The notes: generated from the letters alone by a model not told the origin. DNA of 64,000 nucleotides from Metallosphaera yellowstonensis MK1 (GCF_000243315.1 NZ_JH597761.1:769656-833655); one strand, 5' to 3'; counted from the first letter of the stretch, positions 46,387 through 55,866 are shown. Numbers and translations: made by a program.

Positions 46387-48044
46387 AATATTATAGGCTC
46401 CCTGTACTCTCCCCAAACCTCCCTCAGGGTAGAGCTAATCTCCCCGACTGTGGCCCCCTTCTTTATGGCGTCGAGGACGTAAGGTACCATGTTGACGTTC
46501 TCCTTCTCAGCTACCTTCCTGAGGTTATTCAACGAGTCCCTGAACTTGATCTCGTCTCTATCAGACCTGTATTTCTTAAGCCTCTGGATGACCCTCTCCC
46601 TAACCTCTGGGTTGACCCTGAAGACCTCGGTGGTACCTATCCAGTCTGGCTCATACGACATGTTCACTCCCACCTTAACCATGTCCCCCTCCTCTATCCT
46701 CTTCTGGAGTCTGTAGGCGCTCTCGGCTATTTCGGCCTGGGGGTATGCCCTCTCTATGGCCTTCATCATACCCCCCATACCTTCGATCCTCTCTATGACC
46801 TTCCACGCCCGCTCCTCTATCTCGTCGGTGAGCCACTCCACATAATATGAGCCGGCGAGGGGGTCTACAGTCTCGGTGACCCCGCTCTCGTAGGCCACGA
46901 TCTGCTGAACTCTTATGGCTATTTTGGCTGCCTTCTCGCTGGGTAGTGCTACAGCCTCATCGTAAGAGTTCACGTGAAGGCTCTGGGTACCACCTAGGGC
47001 AGCTGCCAATGCCTGGATTGTTGTCCTGATTATGTTTATCTCGGGCTGCTGGGCTGTGAGCTCGGCACCTCCAGTCTGTGTGTGGAATTTCAGAGTCATG
47101 GAGTCCGGTTTCTTGGCGTTGAACATATCCCTCATTATCTTGGCCCACATCCTCCTGGCTGCCCTGAACTTAGCTACCTCCTCGAAGAGGTTGGTGTAAC
47201 CGGCAAAGAAGAAGGACAACGTGGGGGCGAAGTCATCAACCGGTATACCTCTCTCGAGGGTCCTCCTCACGTACTCTATCCCATCTGCTAGGGTGAAAGC
47301 CACTTCCAGAACCGCGTCTGCACCGGCTTCCCTGATGTGATATCCGCTTATACTGATGGGATGCCACTTGGGCACATTTTTATATGAATATTCAATTATG
47401 TCTACAGCGTATCTCATTGAGGGCTCGGGCGGGTAGATGAAGTTCTTTCTAGCTATGTACTCCTTTAGGATGTCGTTCTGTACGGTTCCGTCCAGCTGAG
47501 CTTGGCTTATCCCCCTCCTCTCAGCGGTGGCAATGTACATGGAGAGCAACTCCATGGCAGTAGCGTTTATGGTCATGGACGTGGAAACCTTATCCAGGGG
47601 GATGGAATTCATGACCAGGTCCATCTCCTTCCAGTGGAACATTGAGACTCCCACCACTCCCACCTCCGTATAGGCAAGAACGTGGTCTGGGTCCAGTCCC
47701 AGCTGAGTGGGGAGATCGAAGGCCATACTGAGCCCGGTCTGGCCCGCTTCGAGAAGTTTCCTGAACCTGAGGTTTGTGTCCTCTGAAGATCCGAAACCTG
47801 CGTACTGTCTGATTGTCCATATCCTCCCTCTATACATGTTGGGATAGATCCCCCTAGTGAAGGGATAATCGCCGGGGAAGCCTATCTTCTCCTCGTAATC
47901 ACCCTTGACGTCCAGGGGTGTATATAACGGTTTGACCTCAATTCCTGAGGGCGTGATGAACTTGGACTTCCTCTCCTTTCTCTTGGAGAGCCATGTAGCC
48001 AAAACCTTGTTCTCCCATTCCTTAACCCTTTCCCCTGAGACCAA
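46383..48044 (-). CDS. Methylmalonyl-CoA mutase, large (catalytic) subunit
   Basis: The 553-aa length fits archaeal catalytic subunits without the B12 domain. Motifs include GFPGDYPFTRGIYPNMYRG, WTIRQYAGFGSSEDTN, GQTGLSMAFDLPTQLG, SGYHIREAGADAVLEVAFT, FHTQTGGAELTAQQPEINI and a late YDEAVALPSEKAAKIAIR. The enzyme interconverts methylmalonyl-CoA and succinyl-CoA in the 3-hydroxypropionate/4-hydroxybutyrate carbon cycle and in propionate use. The B12-binding subunit is not in the window. The epimerase gene lies divergently next to it. Confidence 0.96.
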   Translation of the reverse strand: MVSGERVKEWENKVLATWLSKRKERKSKFITPSGIEVKPLYTPLDVKGDYEEKIGFPGDYPFTRGIYPNMYRGRIWTIRQYAGFGSSEDTNLRFRKLLEAGQTGLSMAFDLPTQLGLDPDHVLAYTEVGVVGVSMFHWKEMDLVMNSIPLDKVSTSMTINATAMELLSMYIATAERRGISQAQLDGTVQNDILKEYIARKNFIYPPEPSMRYAVDIIEYSYKNVPKWHPISISGYHIREAGADAVLEVAFTLADGIEYVRRTLERGIPVDDFAPTLSFFFAGYTNLFEEVAKFRAARRMWAKIMRDMFNAKKPDSMTLKFHTQTGGAELTAQQPEINIIRTTIQALAAALGGTQSLHVNSYDEAVALPSEKAAKIAIRVQQIVAYESGVTETVDPLAGSYYVEWLTDEIEERAWKVIERIEGMGGMMKAIERAYPQAEIAESAYRLQKRIEEGDMVKVGVNMSYEPDWIGTTEVFRVNPEVRERVIQRLKKYRSDRDEIKFRDSLNNLRKVAEKENVNMVPYVLDAIKKGATVGEISSTLREVWGEYREPIIF

Positions 48045-48132
48045 AGAGAATACCCTATATGGCTTTGTTTAAACGGTATATAATCTTTGCTTTTTGATCA
48101 AACTTTTAAAGTAAAAGGACATAAATGTCCCC

Positions 48133-48558
48133 ATGAACACCCTGGGCATAGACCACGTGGGAGTAGCCGTGGACAACCTGGAGGAGGCCATAAAACTCTA
48201 CACCGAAAAGGTGGGAATGAAGCTCGTGCACAAGGAGGATCTTCCGGACAGGGGGATAAGGGTAGCGTTCCTGGTTGGAGACGACGGAGTAGCTGCGGTG
48301 GAATTGATGGAGCCCATGAATCACGATGATCCAAATAACACCGTTGCAAAGTTCATTAAGAGTAAGGGACAAGGAATGCATCACCTCGCAGTAAAGGTGA
48401 GGGACATAAGTGAGAGCCTTAAGGAGATGGAAGCCATGGGTATGAACCTAATTGATAAGGGCCCTAGGAGAGGTGCTAGAGGGCACCTAGTAGCTTTCGT
48501 TCATCCGAAGAGCGTCATGGGGGTGCTCCTGGAGCTCGTTCAAGAGGCTCATCATTGA
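48133..48558 (+). CDS. mce: Methylmalonyl-CoA epimerase
   Basis: This 141-aa glyoxalase-fold protein begins MNTLGIDHVGVAVDNLEEAI and contains metal ligands in DHVG and GQGMHHLAVKV, with Glu in VLLELVQEAHH. The family interconverts the R and S forms of methylmalonyl-CoA, the step before the mutase. It is divergent from the mutase gene, with 88 bases between. ACTTTTAAAGTAAAAGG (about 48101-48117) can hold the TATA boxes for both directions. Confidence 0.95.
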   Translation: MNTLGIDHVGVAVDNLEEAIKLYTEKVGMKLVHKEDLPDRGIRVAFLVGDDGVAAVELMEPMNHDDPNNTVAKFIKSKGQGMHHLAVKVRDISESLKEMEAMGMNLIDKGPRRGARGHLVAFVHPKSVMGVLLELVQEAHH

Positions 48559-48681
48559 ATTTTATGGACCCTTACCAGGAGAACCTCGTCGTTAGTAGAT
48601 CTATACAGTGTAAGTATTCCCCTCTAACCCTCTGAGTAAATTTTAAATTTTCTTAATCAAGTATTTAAAGTGGGATCTACA

Positions 48682-49191
48682 ATGCCCACGAAGAGAAGGG
48701 ATATATTTAGTTACTTCGACGACCTCATCAAACAGATAGAGGAGGAGTTTGAGGAGATGGAGAGGGAGTTCTTTAAGGCAGCGGAGAAGGGACAGGTGAA
48801 AACCTATGGCCCCTACGTCTACGGATTCAAGGTAACTCTAGGTCCTGACGGCAAGCCCATAGTTGAAGAGTTCGGAAACGTCAAGAGACTGGGTAACAGA
48901 CCACTACTCAGCGAGGAGAGGGAACCCTTGGTGGACGTCATAGAGAAGGAAGACACCATCAGGGTCGTGGCTGAGGTTCCAGGGGTTGAGAAGGACAACA
49001 TCAAGGTAAAGATAAACGGCACTAACCTGATAATTACCGCGAACTCCCAGGACAAGAAGTACTACAAGGAGGTGGAGCTGCCTGCCCCAGTGGACGAGAA
49101 CTCCGCCAAGGCTAACTACAAGAACGGAGTTCTTGAAGTAATACTCAAGAAGAAGGAGTCTACTGCTGGAAAAGAGATAAAGATCGAGTGA
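48682..49191 (+). CDS. Small heat shock protein (Hsp20)
   Basis: ATG 48682 (MPTKRRDIFSYFDDLIKQIE) gives a 169-aa protein. Residues 60-75 hold RPLLSEEREPLVDVIEKED, which opens the alpha-crystallin domain. It continues VVAEVPGVEKDNIKVKINGT and closes with NYKNGVLEVILKKK, the usual GVL signature. The C-terminus has GKEIKIE with the IxI-type motif that links oligomers. It protects unfolding proteins. ATTTTAAATT lies about 35-40 bases upstream. Tail-to-tail overlap of 32 bases with the ZPR1 gene. Confidence 0.93.
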   Translation: MPTKRRDIFSYFDDLIKQIEEEFEEMEREFFKAAEKGQVKTYGPYVYGFKVTLGPDGKPIVEEFGNVKRLGNRPLLSEEREPLVDVIEKEDTIRVVAEVPGVEKDNIKVKINGTNLIITANSQDKKYYKEVELPAPVDENSAKANYKNGVLEVILKKKESTAGKEIKIE

Positions 49192-49669
49192 CCTTAGCCT
49201 TATTGTTTTTTATGAAGCTCGTTCCTGAAGGATCATCTATTACCAACCTGAACCTTGTTCTACCGTCCATAGCGAGCTCGATTTTTTCGCATCCCCCCTC
49301 ACAGATCCCTCCAACACTGTCCCTGACTATTTCCAGCAGTCCTCTCACGGTAGTCAAGTTACCTTGGGAGGCCGACGCGGGCTCTATCTCCACTCCCAAC
49401 TCAGGTATGTTCACCGAGGCGAATGCCGACCTATAAACGAGGGACGAGAGGTCCTCCTCGCACTCCACGTCCAACTCTATCCTTATGGGTTCCTGAGTCT
49501 CGTAGGGTTTTACGTCCCTCAGTCTGAAGTTACAGCTTTCGCACTCCCAGTTGGAGAGTACCAGCTTGCCCACTTGGGGTGTTTCGTAGAGGTAATCCTT
49601 TGCAGACAAGGTCTCCTTTCCACAGGCTGGACACTTGAGCCTCTCGTTCATGATTAGTATTGGCTCCAT
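49160..49669 (-). CDS. ZPR1-type zinc-finger protein
   Basis: The protein has the four-Cys zinc finger MNERLKCPACGKETLSAKD ... NWECESCNFRLRDVKP in the order of ZPR1 (CxxC-32-CxxC). The strand-rich part (IRIELDVECEEDLSSLVYRS and VNIPELGVEIEPAS) and GGICEGGCEKI follow. Eukaryotic ZPR1 binds EF-1A and helps it fold; archaeal copies are single-domain. The adjacent divergent gene is an EF-Tu-related GTPase, which makes a chaperone role for translation GTPases plausible. Confidence 0.85.
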   Translation of the reverse strand: MEPILIMNERLKCPACGKETLSAKDYLYETPQVGKLVLSNWECESCNFRLRDVKPYETQEPIRIELDVECEEDLSSLVYRSAFASVNIPELGVEIEPASASQGNLTTVRGLLEIVRDSVGGICEGGCEKIELAMDGRTRFRLVIDDPSGTSFIKNNKAKVTRSLSLFQQ

Positions 49670-49730
49670 GGCTATCAACCAAAGCTTATTTGGTAGAACC
49701 GCACATTATATCGCAGAGCGATTCGGAGAT

Positions 49731-51293
49731 ATGAAATTCCCACGGGAGAGTGAGATAGGAAAGATAGAATATAAGCTTATTCTGGCCGATCTCCGTGAGG
49801 ACAGGCTCCAACAGCTTGCTTCGCAGATGAAGTACAGAATTGAGGAGGGAGGAGGAGAGGCCATATACGTAGTAGGGGTCAGTGACGAGGGAGACGCCAT
49901 AGGTCTCTCCAAGGAAGACCTACAGGAGACGCTAAACTCCATAGAGAGAATAGCCTCAATGATAAACTCCAAGGTAGCTCACAAGAGGATAGTGGAGTTC
50001 AAGAAGGGACTTTACGTGGCTGAGGTGTTAGTGAGGTTTCAGAGGGATAAAGTTCCCATCCAGGTGAATGTGGCCGTCATGGGCCACGTGAACGCCGGGA
50101 AGAGCACGCTCACCGGCACCCTAATCTTGGGCAAGCTAGATGACGGGAACGGTGCGTTGAGGAGCGCCGTGGCCAGATACCTTCATGAGGTGATAAGCGG
50201 GAGAACCTCGTCAATTACCATGAGGTTATTGGGCTTTAACGAGAGGGGCGAAGCAGTGAACCCCGCGTGTAGGGATCCCCTGGACGAAGCTGAGGTGACG
50301 TTGAAGAGTTCCAAGACAATCAGGTTGATCGACCTGGGAGGACATGAAAGATACCTCAGGACGACTCTAAAGGGACTCCTGGGATACGAAGTTGACTACG
50401 TGATGCTGGTGGTGGGAGCAGACGACGGGCTGAGCATCATGGGCCGAGAACACCTGGCCGTGTCCGCAGTGCTGAAGTTCCCCATATTTGTGGTGATAAC
50501 TAAGGTGGACAAGTTCCCCGATGAGAGAGTGAGGGAAGTGATCGGACAAATAAAGGATGTCCTGAAGATACCGGGCATCAACAGGCTAGCCATGGAGGTA
50601 GACGACGAGGGAGATGTGCTCAACGGAATAATAGGGATCAGGTCTCTCAGAGTAGTACCCATATTCAAGGTCTCCAACGTGACCGGGAAGGGACTGAACC
50701 TCCTCCTCAGGTTCATGAACATGCTGCCTCCCAAGAGGGTCAAACCTGAGAGGTCCACGTTAGTCTACTTAGACGAGATATACAACGTTCCAGGAGTAGG
50801 CACAGTGGTTCTGGGCTCGGTGATAAGAGGAAAGGTATCAGTGAACGATCAACTTTTCGTAGGGCCCACCAAACTCAGTGAATTCATAGAGGTGAAAATC
50901 AAGAGCATTCAGCTGAACAAAGTCTTCGTGGAAAGCGTCGGAGAGGGATCTATAGCCACCTTCGCCCTTCAAGGGGTAACCAGGGAGAGCCTGAGGAAGG
51001 GAATGGTTTTGACTAAGAGCCCTCCTAAGGGTATAAGGAACTTCTGGAGTAAGGTGATAGTCCTTCACCATCCGACGACCATAAGGGAGGGGTATGTGGC
51101 TACCATGCACCTCTACACCATCAGGCAGGCCATAAGGTTCTCCAAGATCTCAAAGGGTGTTCTCAGATCTGGGGACAGTTCAGACGTCGAGATGTCGTTT
51201 ATGTTCAGACCCGAATACGTTGAGCCCGGCCAGATCTTCGTCTTCAGGGAAGGAAGAACCAGAGGCTTGGGAATAATAACCAGAGTAGAGTGA
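49731..51293 (+). CDS. GTPBP1-like translational GTPase
   Basis: The protein of about 520 aa (MKFPRESEIGKIEYKLILAD) has a 115-residue N-terminal part, then the GTPase core with VAVMGHVNAGKSTLTGTLIL (G1), RLIDLGGHERYLRTTLKGLL (G3, DxxGH), VVITKVDKFPD (G4) and a VSNVTGKGLNLLL G5-like segment. EF-Tu-like domains 2 and 3 follow. It belongs to the GTPBP1/2 branch, not to EF-1A. These proteins act in ribosome rescue or mRNA turnover in eukaryotes; the archaeal role is open. An upstream ATG at 49668 in the same frame is an alternative start. Confidence 0.88.
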   Translation: MKFPRESEIGKIEYKLILADLREDRLQQLASQMKYRIEEGGGEAIYVVGVSDEGDAIGLSKEDLQETLNSIERIASMINSKVAHKRIVEFKKGLYVAEVLVRFQRDKVPIQVNVAVMGHVNAGKSTLTGTLILGKLDDGNGALRSAVARYLHEVISGRTSSITMRLLGFNERGEAVNPACRDPLDEAEVTLKSSKTIRLIDLGGHERYLRTTLKGLLGYEVDYVMLVVGADDGLSIMGREHLAVSAVLKFPIFVVITKVDKFPDERVREVIGQIKDVLKIPGINRLAMEVDDEGDVLNGIIGIRSLRVVPIFKVSNVTGKGLNLLLRFMNMLPPKRVKPERSTLVYLDEIYNVPGVGTVVLGSVIRGKVSVNDQLFVGPTKLSEFIEVKIKSIQLNKVFVESVGEGSIATFALQGVTRESLRKGMVLTKSPPKGIRNFWSKVIVLHHPTTIREGYVATMHLYTIRQAIRFSKISKGVLRSGDSSDVEMSFMFRPEYVEPGQIFVFREGRTRGLGIITRVE

Positions 51294-51299
51294 CGAGAG

Positions 51300-51475
51300 A
51301 GTGGAGTTTGTCACGAGATTTCATTAATTGATGCCAATCCTCAGCCCTTAAGATTCACCGGAGTCTGGGAGGACCGTTCCTATCCCCCTTAAGCGTGGAA
51401 CTATTCATAAGGGCTGGATGATGGGGAAACCCGCACATCTTGAGGTTATAGCCACACCTTTCAGGAAAACCCATC
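51300..51475 (-). mobile_element. Solo right-end fragment of the second IS607 subfamily
   Basis: CAATCCTCAGCCCTTAAGAT, TTCACCGGAGTC, CCCCCTTAAGCG and GGGAAACCCGCACATCTT match the right ends at 34750 and 40942. Here it lies directly after the GTPase gene and is followed at 51498 by a left end that points the other way. So two separate relics touch. This part of such elements normally encodes the TnpB guide RNA. Confidence 0.65.
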
Positions 51476-51497
51476 CACATCCAGTCTGACTAAGCCG

Positions 51498-51872
51498 TGG
51501 CCAACAGTTTCAGACAAACCGTAAAGTTTATATCATTTCGTCATAAACTCTTATATGATGCTGAGACATAAGGAAGTCCGCCAACGCTTAGGAATATCCT
51601 ATGCAACACTCAGAGAATACGTAAAGAAGGGATAAATAAAACCAGTACTACAGAGCGGGAAGTGGAGGTTCAGGGAGGATGTAGAGAAGTTAATGGGTAT
51701 TGTTAGAAAGAGGAAAGTGATACTTTATCCTAGGGAGCGTGGAGGCGTTCCTCAGGTTCTCGAGCGCCATTTAGGCTAACCACCTGGGCCGATGAAAATC
51801 TTTAAGTTACGTTAAAGTCCCATAACTGCTGCGTAGAATAAATTTCACAGCTTATCGAAACTGTTAGCAAAG
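51498..51872 (+). pseudogene. tnpA: tnpA relic with left-end sequences (second IS607 subfamily)
   Basis: After a left-end block (ACAGTTTCAGACAAACCG, 51507-51524) there is ATG followed by LRHKEVRQRLGISYATLREY, then VKKG and a TAA. It continues VLQSGKWRFREDVEKLMGIV and RKRKVILYPRERG, where the catalytic YARVS is destroyed. The reading is lost after about 51740. Another, inverted and diverged left-end block (GCTTATCGAAACTGTT) lies at about 51849-51864. Confidence 0.7.
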
Positions 51873-51963
51873 GCGTTAAGCCCCTCACGTCCGTTAACGT
51901 TGAAGGCGTTAATGTCCTGGAAGACCTCAGTGCCTCAGGAGACCCAAGAAATTGGGTAGTGCG

Positions 51964-52374
51964 TTACTTAGCGTTTATCTTCGAGACCGTACAAGAGATT
52001 ATCTGCCTTGACACTCGCTCGGCTTCTCTACCTATAGTATTCTGAAGCGCCTTCGCTAAAGCTCCTGAAATGTCATAATCTGCAGACCAGTTAAGCTCGT
52101 TGTCTCCGACCTCAACTATCGTCTTGATAACTAGTGTGAGTCCTGGCCCAAGGACCTCCATTAGGTTGGTGACCTGTCTCCCTGTTACCTTATGTTCCTT
52201 AACTTCCCCGCTCAATTCGACCCTCATGGGACCTATGCTGGCCTCCACTACAAACCTTCCGCTCTCCATCCTCCTCACTCCAGGAATACATTCCAAGAGA
52301 TTCCTGTAATCGGAAAGGAATGTCATCGCCTTGTCGTTGTCTCGAACCTTCTCTACGCCTCCTATCTTACTCAT
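51964..52374 (-). CDS. CoxG-like (SRPBCC fold) protein 1
   Basis: The 136-aa protein has AMTFLSDYRNLLECIPGVRR at the N-terminus and a late GALAKALQNTIGREAERV helix. This is the pattern of CoxG, a START-like protein linked to molybdenum CO dehydrogenase and related hydroxylases, where it is thought to help membrane attachment or maturation. A second CoxG-like gene lies at 53080. AATTATATAAGCC (about 52425-52437, minus strand) is a promoter candidate. No cox structural genes are adjacent. Confidence 0.75.
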   Translation of the reverse strand: MSKIGGVEKVRDNDKAMTFLSDYRNLLECIPGVRRMESGRFVVEASIGPMRVELSGEVKEHKVTGRQVTNLMEVLGPGLTLVIKTIVEVGDNELNWSADYDISGALAKALQNTIGREAERVSRQIISCTVSKINAK

Positions 52375-52781
52375 CTAGCTACACCCTAAGTTCTCCTACG
52401 CGAATTACTGTATTTCATTTTCTCGAGGCTTATATAATTTTAGGACGTAGTTTAAGTTCCACGATCTCGACGTTTCTGTTGGATTTAAGGGTTGAACATC
52501 CTCTGTCCTCATCTTACCTCAGGTGAAGGAGTGGTTGTCGGAACCTTGTGTATATCTGACCGAGACTTTAATTCTCCTCTTTCTAGGAATTGTTCCAAAA
52601 TGGGAGTATATGACTTAATCCGTAGGTAGAAAAGATTTCCCGTCTGATGAGTTTCTGCCCTCAGCACTCCCTGTCCATTCAAACCTTTTTATCCTAAGAT
52701 TTGGTCTCTCAACTCCTCGCTCTGAAACGGCTGTGTGAAGATCGAGTTGGACGGGAATCTCAATCCCGCGATGAAGAGCTT
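52375..52781. other. Gene-free stretch
   Basis: Apart from the likely promoter of the CoxG-like gene near 52430, nothing was recognised. The short frames seen here have no family resemblance and poor codon patterns. Confidence 0.4.
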
Positions 52782-53079
52782 AGACTGTAACGCTTCTACG
52801 TAACTACTGGTTATTTTTAATCACTTCTAAATATCGTTTTGACAAGTTGTGTTTATATAGTATCACCGAAGTAGTTTTTATTGATGATCCCCCTAACTGA
52901 TGACGGGCACTGCTCACGAGGTTTGGGGAGTGATAAAGGTGTGGATGGGAGGGTAGTGGTGTTTCCCTCGACTAGCCCCAATGAGTTAAGGGTGACCCTG
53001 TATGATCCCTTAAGAGGGGTGCCCGTGGTGGAATTAGAAGTAATTAAAAGTAAGGAAAAGTTACGCCACGGGTAAACAC
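52782..53079 (+). mobile_element. Short non-autonomous IS607-type element, copy b (about 298 bp)
   Basis: This is nearly the same as the copy at 2207-2499: AGACTGTAACGCTTCTACGT at the left, TGATGACGGGCACTGCTCAC in the middle and GTTACGCCACGGGTAAACAC at the right. The tnpB tail region is closer to the full element (NELRVTLYDP) than in copy a (SDLGVTVYEP). Its right end abuts the stop codon of the second CoxG-like gene. Confidence 0.75.
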
Positions 53080-53505
53080 TTACTTCTTCTCCACCCTCTG
53101 CTTCAGGCAGTCAAATAGGTCACTTATTAGTTTGTTTACAGCTGGATCCATTAACCTGGCCCCTACAGACGCGAGCACTCCCGCCACTCTCACTTCCGCG
53201 TCATAAGCTATCTTGCTGTCCTCGATTTTGACCTTTGCCATGATGTCCACGTTACTATTGAGGCCCGTTCCCTTGGCTAGGATAGTCATTCCCTCCATAG
53301 GTATCATGTCCTTAAAGGTTACTGTTGCCTTATACTCCCCCTTTATGAAGCCTATACCTGCTGTCCCAACGACCTTGTAGGTATCTCCTTCCTTAGTTAC
53401 GCTCTTTATTCCTGGGAAGCAGGAGGAGACCATGTCGAGATTGCTTAGAATGTTCCAAATGGTCGACTTATCCGCGTCCAGTTTAACTTCTCCCTGATAC
53501 TTCAT
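53080..53505 (-). CDS. CoxG-like (SRPBCC fold) protein 2
   Basis: ATG 53505 gives MKYQGEVKLDADKSTIWNIL, then SNLDMVSSCFPGIKSV and GEYKATVTFKDMIPMEGMTI. The C-terminal helix AVNKLISDLFDCLKQRVEKK completes the SRPBCC/CoxG pattern. A TAAAAACTTT block (about 53537-53546, minus strand) fits as TATA box. The non-autonomous element b starts at the base after its stop codon. A link to the molybdenum hydroxylase subunits at 19525 and to moaDE at 53831 is plausible. Confidence 0.85.
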   Translation of the reverse strand: MKYQGEVKLDADKSTIWNILSNLDMVSSCFPGIKSVTKEGDTYKVVGTAGIGFIKGEYKATVTFKDMIPMEGMTILAKGTGLNSNVDIMAKVKIEDSKIAYDAEVRVAGVLASVGARLMDPAVNKLISDLFDCLKQRVEKK

Positions 53506-53670
53506 GACCAATACTTGGACTGTAGTCGGAAAAAAGTTTTTAGATTGTTCAACCTAGCCGACCGAGTCCCCGAAACAAAGTCCCTCTTTGATAACGCTCC
53601 TATCTAGAGTTTCGGTCTTATGGAATTGCGTCGGTGCGATCACTTCCGCTCATTGTATGGCTAATCGGGT

Positions 53671-53731
53671 AGCAGTTATTAGATTTCCCTTGAAAAAGGG
53701 GCGGTAATTAAGGGAAAGTCACGAAACTGCT
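53671..53731 (+). repeat. 61-base hairpin, copy 2
   Basis: AGCAGTT (53671-53677) pairs with AACTGCT (53725-53731), and GATTTCCC (53682-53689) with GGGAAAGTC. It has the same length as copy 1 at 42869 and shares ATTAGATTTCC, GTTAA/ATTAA-GG and AGTCA. The third base pair is C-G instead of T-A. It lies between CoxG 2 and moaDE, about 100 bases before the moaDE start. Confidence 0.55.
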
Positions 53732-53830
53732 GATCGGGGTGGTGCTCCACATCTCCCGCCTCACGGTCGAGGTATTCCGGCCCTTCGCCAAACCCATTGA
53801 AGATAAAAAAGATCGACGGGCCAATATTAC

Positions 53831-54529
53831 ATGATGAGTATCAAGATAAAGGTGAGGTATTTCGCCTTCGTTAAGGATCTCACTGGCAAGCACGAGGAAA
53901 TCGTGGAAACCACGTGTAGGGAGTTGAACTGCCTGTTGGAGCAACTGGGGAAGACTTATGGAGAGAGGTTTAGCTCGGCGTTGCGACAGGGATTGGGTGG
54001 AGTGAAGGTCTTCGTTCTCGTTAACGGAAAGACGAACATCGAAACTTTACGGGATGGGGACGAAGTCGCCGTTCTCCCTCCTCCTGCAGGAGGAGAATTA
54101 CGTATAGGAAAGTTGGACGTGATGAAGGAAATACAGGACTTCCACAGTAAAGCTCCTCCAGAAGCGGGCTCAATGGTCGTCTACATAGGTTTCGTCAAGG
54201 GAAAGGTAGAGGGACATACAGTCCACGAGTTACGCTATGAGGCATACCAAGAGTACACTGCCGCGAGACTGAAAGAGATCGAGGAGGAGATCAAGAGGAA
54301 GTATAATGACGTTGTATCCATCAGGATAATTCACGCCGTTGACGAGATGAAGCCTGGAGACGACGTGATCCTTATCATGGTATTGGGGAAGGGCAGAAAG
54401 GAGGCTATAAGGGCCGTTGAGGATTCCATCGAGTTGGTTAAGCATACTACGGGGATCTGGAAGCTGGAAGTCAGAGATGACGGAGAGTACTGGGTGGTAG
54501 CAGGGAACACCAGGGTGAGAAGAGAGTGA
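53831..54529 (+). CDS. moaDE: MoaD-MoaE fusion, molybdopterin synthase
   Basis: Residues 1-90 are MoaD (small subunit), ending [15 protein letters not shown]; the Gly-Gly that must carry the thiocarboxylate is therefore internal. Residues 95-232 are MoaE (large subunit) with [35 protein letters not shown] and [20 protein letters not shown]. The enzyme turns cPMP into molybdopterin. Function would require cleavage after the Gly-Gly. GATAAAAAAG about 25 bases upstream fits a leaderless start. The next gene overlaps by 4 bases. Confidence 0.93.
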   Translation: MMSIKIKVRYFAFVKDLTGKHEEIVETTCRELNCLLEQLGKTYGERFSSALRQGLGGVKVFVLVNGKTNIETLRDGDEVAVLPPPAGGELRIGKLDVMKEIQDFHSKAPPEAGSMVVYIGFVKGKVEGHTVHELRYEAYQEYTAARLKEIEEEIKRKYNDVVSIRIIHAVDEMKPGDDVILIMVLGKGRKEAIRAVEDSIELVKHTTGIWKLEVRDDGEYWVVAGNTRVRRE

Positions 54530-55866
54530 AGAAGAAGGTCAGCATGGCAGTAGGAGGGTTCGATACAGGCGGTGGGGCCGGAATAGAGAGTGACATTAAG
54601 GCGATGGAAAGCGTAGGGGTTCACGGAGTCGGAGCCATAACTGCCATAACGTCTCAGAACACCTTGGGAATAAGGGAGATATTACCGGTCAGTCCCAAGT
54701 TCCTGGCCTCACAACTCAGTGCCATACTGGAGGACTTTGACGTGAGGACCGTGAAGACAGGCATGATACTGGATGCTGACCAAATGAAGGTAGTGTCCGA
54801 TCTACTCTACCACAAGCCGATGGTCGTGGACCCTGTCATATATGCCAAGGACGGCACCAAATTAATAGGCGACTTGGACGCTTTCAAGAGTATCCTCCTC
54901 ACAAAGGCCAGAGTAGTGACACCAAATGTGCCGGAAGCTGAGGCACTCTCAGGAGAGAAGATAAGGAGCGTGGAAGACTCAAGGAGAGCTGCCAAGAAGA
55001 TCCACGAAACGTACTCCGTTCCTCTCGTAGTAGTAAAGGGCGGCCACCTCCAGGGAGAGGAGGTGGTGGATGTGGTGTACGATGGTTCGTCCTACCTTGT
55101 CTTGAAATTTCCCAGGATAGAACAGAGGCACACCCACGGGACTGGAAGCGTCTTCGCCTCACTCATGGCAGCGTTGATGGCTAAGGGTCTAGATGAGTAC
55201 AGGGCCTTGGAGAGGGCCAGTTCGCTGATCAAGGATGCCATATACTCTGGACTAGAGATAGGTAAGGGCGTAGGGCCTGTTGACCCTATGGCGAGACTGG
55301 AAATAGAGGCGATGAAATATAGGGTATTTGAGGAGATGAGGGAGTTTGCAGACTTCGTGGAGAGGAGGGAGAACTTCCATAGGTTGATCCCAGAAGTTCA
55401 ATCAAACTTAGCCCACGGAGTGACGCCGAACTACGTGAGGGGATTACAGGACATCGCTACGTTCAGGGGAAGAATAATCAAGAGGTGGGATGGAAGGGTA
55501 GTTGTAGGTCTACCTCCTGTTTTCGGCTACCCCACCCACACGGCAAGGTTACTACTTTCAATAATCCAAAAAGGCGAAACGGCTGATACCCTGATGAACA
55601 TTAGGTACGATTCTACGCTAGTTGGAATATTCCGAAAGATCGGTTATGATGTAGTAGAGGTGGACAGAACTAAAGAACCCCCTCATGGAGAGGGGAAAAC
55701 AATGGGTTGGCTCGTGGAATACGTATACTCAGAATACGGCAGAATCCCAAACGTAATTTACGATAGAGGAGCAGTAGGTAAGGAAGCCATGATAAGGTTC
55801 TGGACCAGTTCCATCCAGGAGATGATGGACTCATTGGACTCATTACTAAAGGAGTGGAAGCCATGA
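54526..55866 (+). CDS. thiDN: ThiD-ThiN fusion: HMP-phosphate kinase / thiamine phosphate synthase
   Basis: Residues 1-260 are ThiD, with [46 protein letters not shown] and [20 protein letters not shown] with the catalytic GTG loop. In the second residue motif the usual Cys (THGTGC) is Ser. Residues 270-446 are ThiN ([51 protein letters not shown]). The fusion makes HMP-PP and joins it to the thiazole moiety, the archaeal way without ThiE. Start overlaps moaDE by 4 bases. Confidence 0.93.
   Translation: MKKKVSMAVGGFDTGGGAGIESDIKAMESVGVHGVGAITAITSQNTLGIREILPVSPKFLASQLSAILEDFDVRTVKTGMILDADQMKVVSDLLYHKPMVVDPVIYAKDGTKLIGDLDAFKSILLTKARVVTPNVPEAEALSGEKIRSVEDSRRAAKKIHETYSVPLVVVKGGHLQGEEVVDVVYDGSSYLVLKFPRIEQRHTHGTGSVFASLMAALMAKGLDEYRALERASSLIKDAIYSGLEIGKGVGPVDPMARLEIEAMKYRVFEEMREFADFVERRENFHRLIPEVQSNLAHGVTPNYVRGLQDIATFRGRIIKRWDGRVVVGLPPVFGYPTHTARLLLSIIQKGETADTLMNIRYDSTLVGIFRKIGYDVVEVDRTKEPPHGEGKTMGWLVEYVYSEYGRIPNVIYDRGAVGKEAMIRFWTSSIQEMMDSLDSLLKEWKP

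Noticed and set aside
48087-48384. Frames overlapping the epimerase gene on both strands
   Set aside because: They are rich in Pro, Arg and Gly without family resemblance and lie over a clear epimerase gene.
55667-55710. Possible frameshift in thiDN
   Set aside because: Both ThiD and ThiN parts are read in one continuous frame with all motifs.
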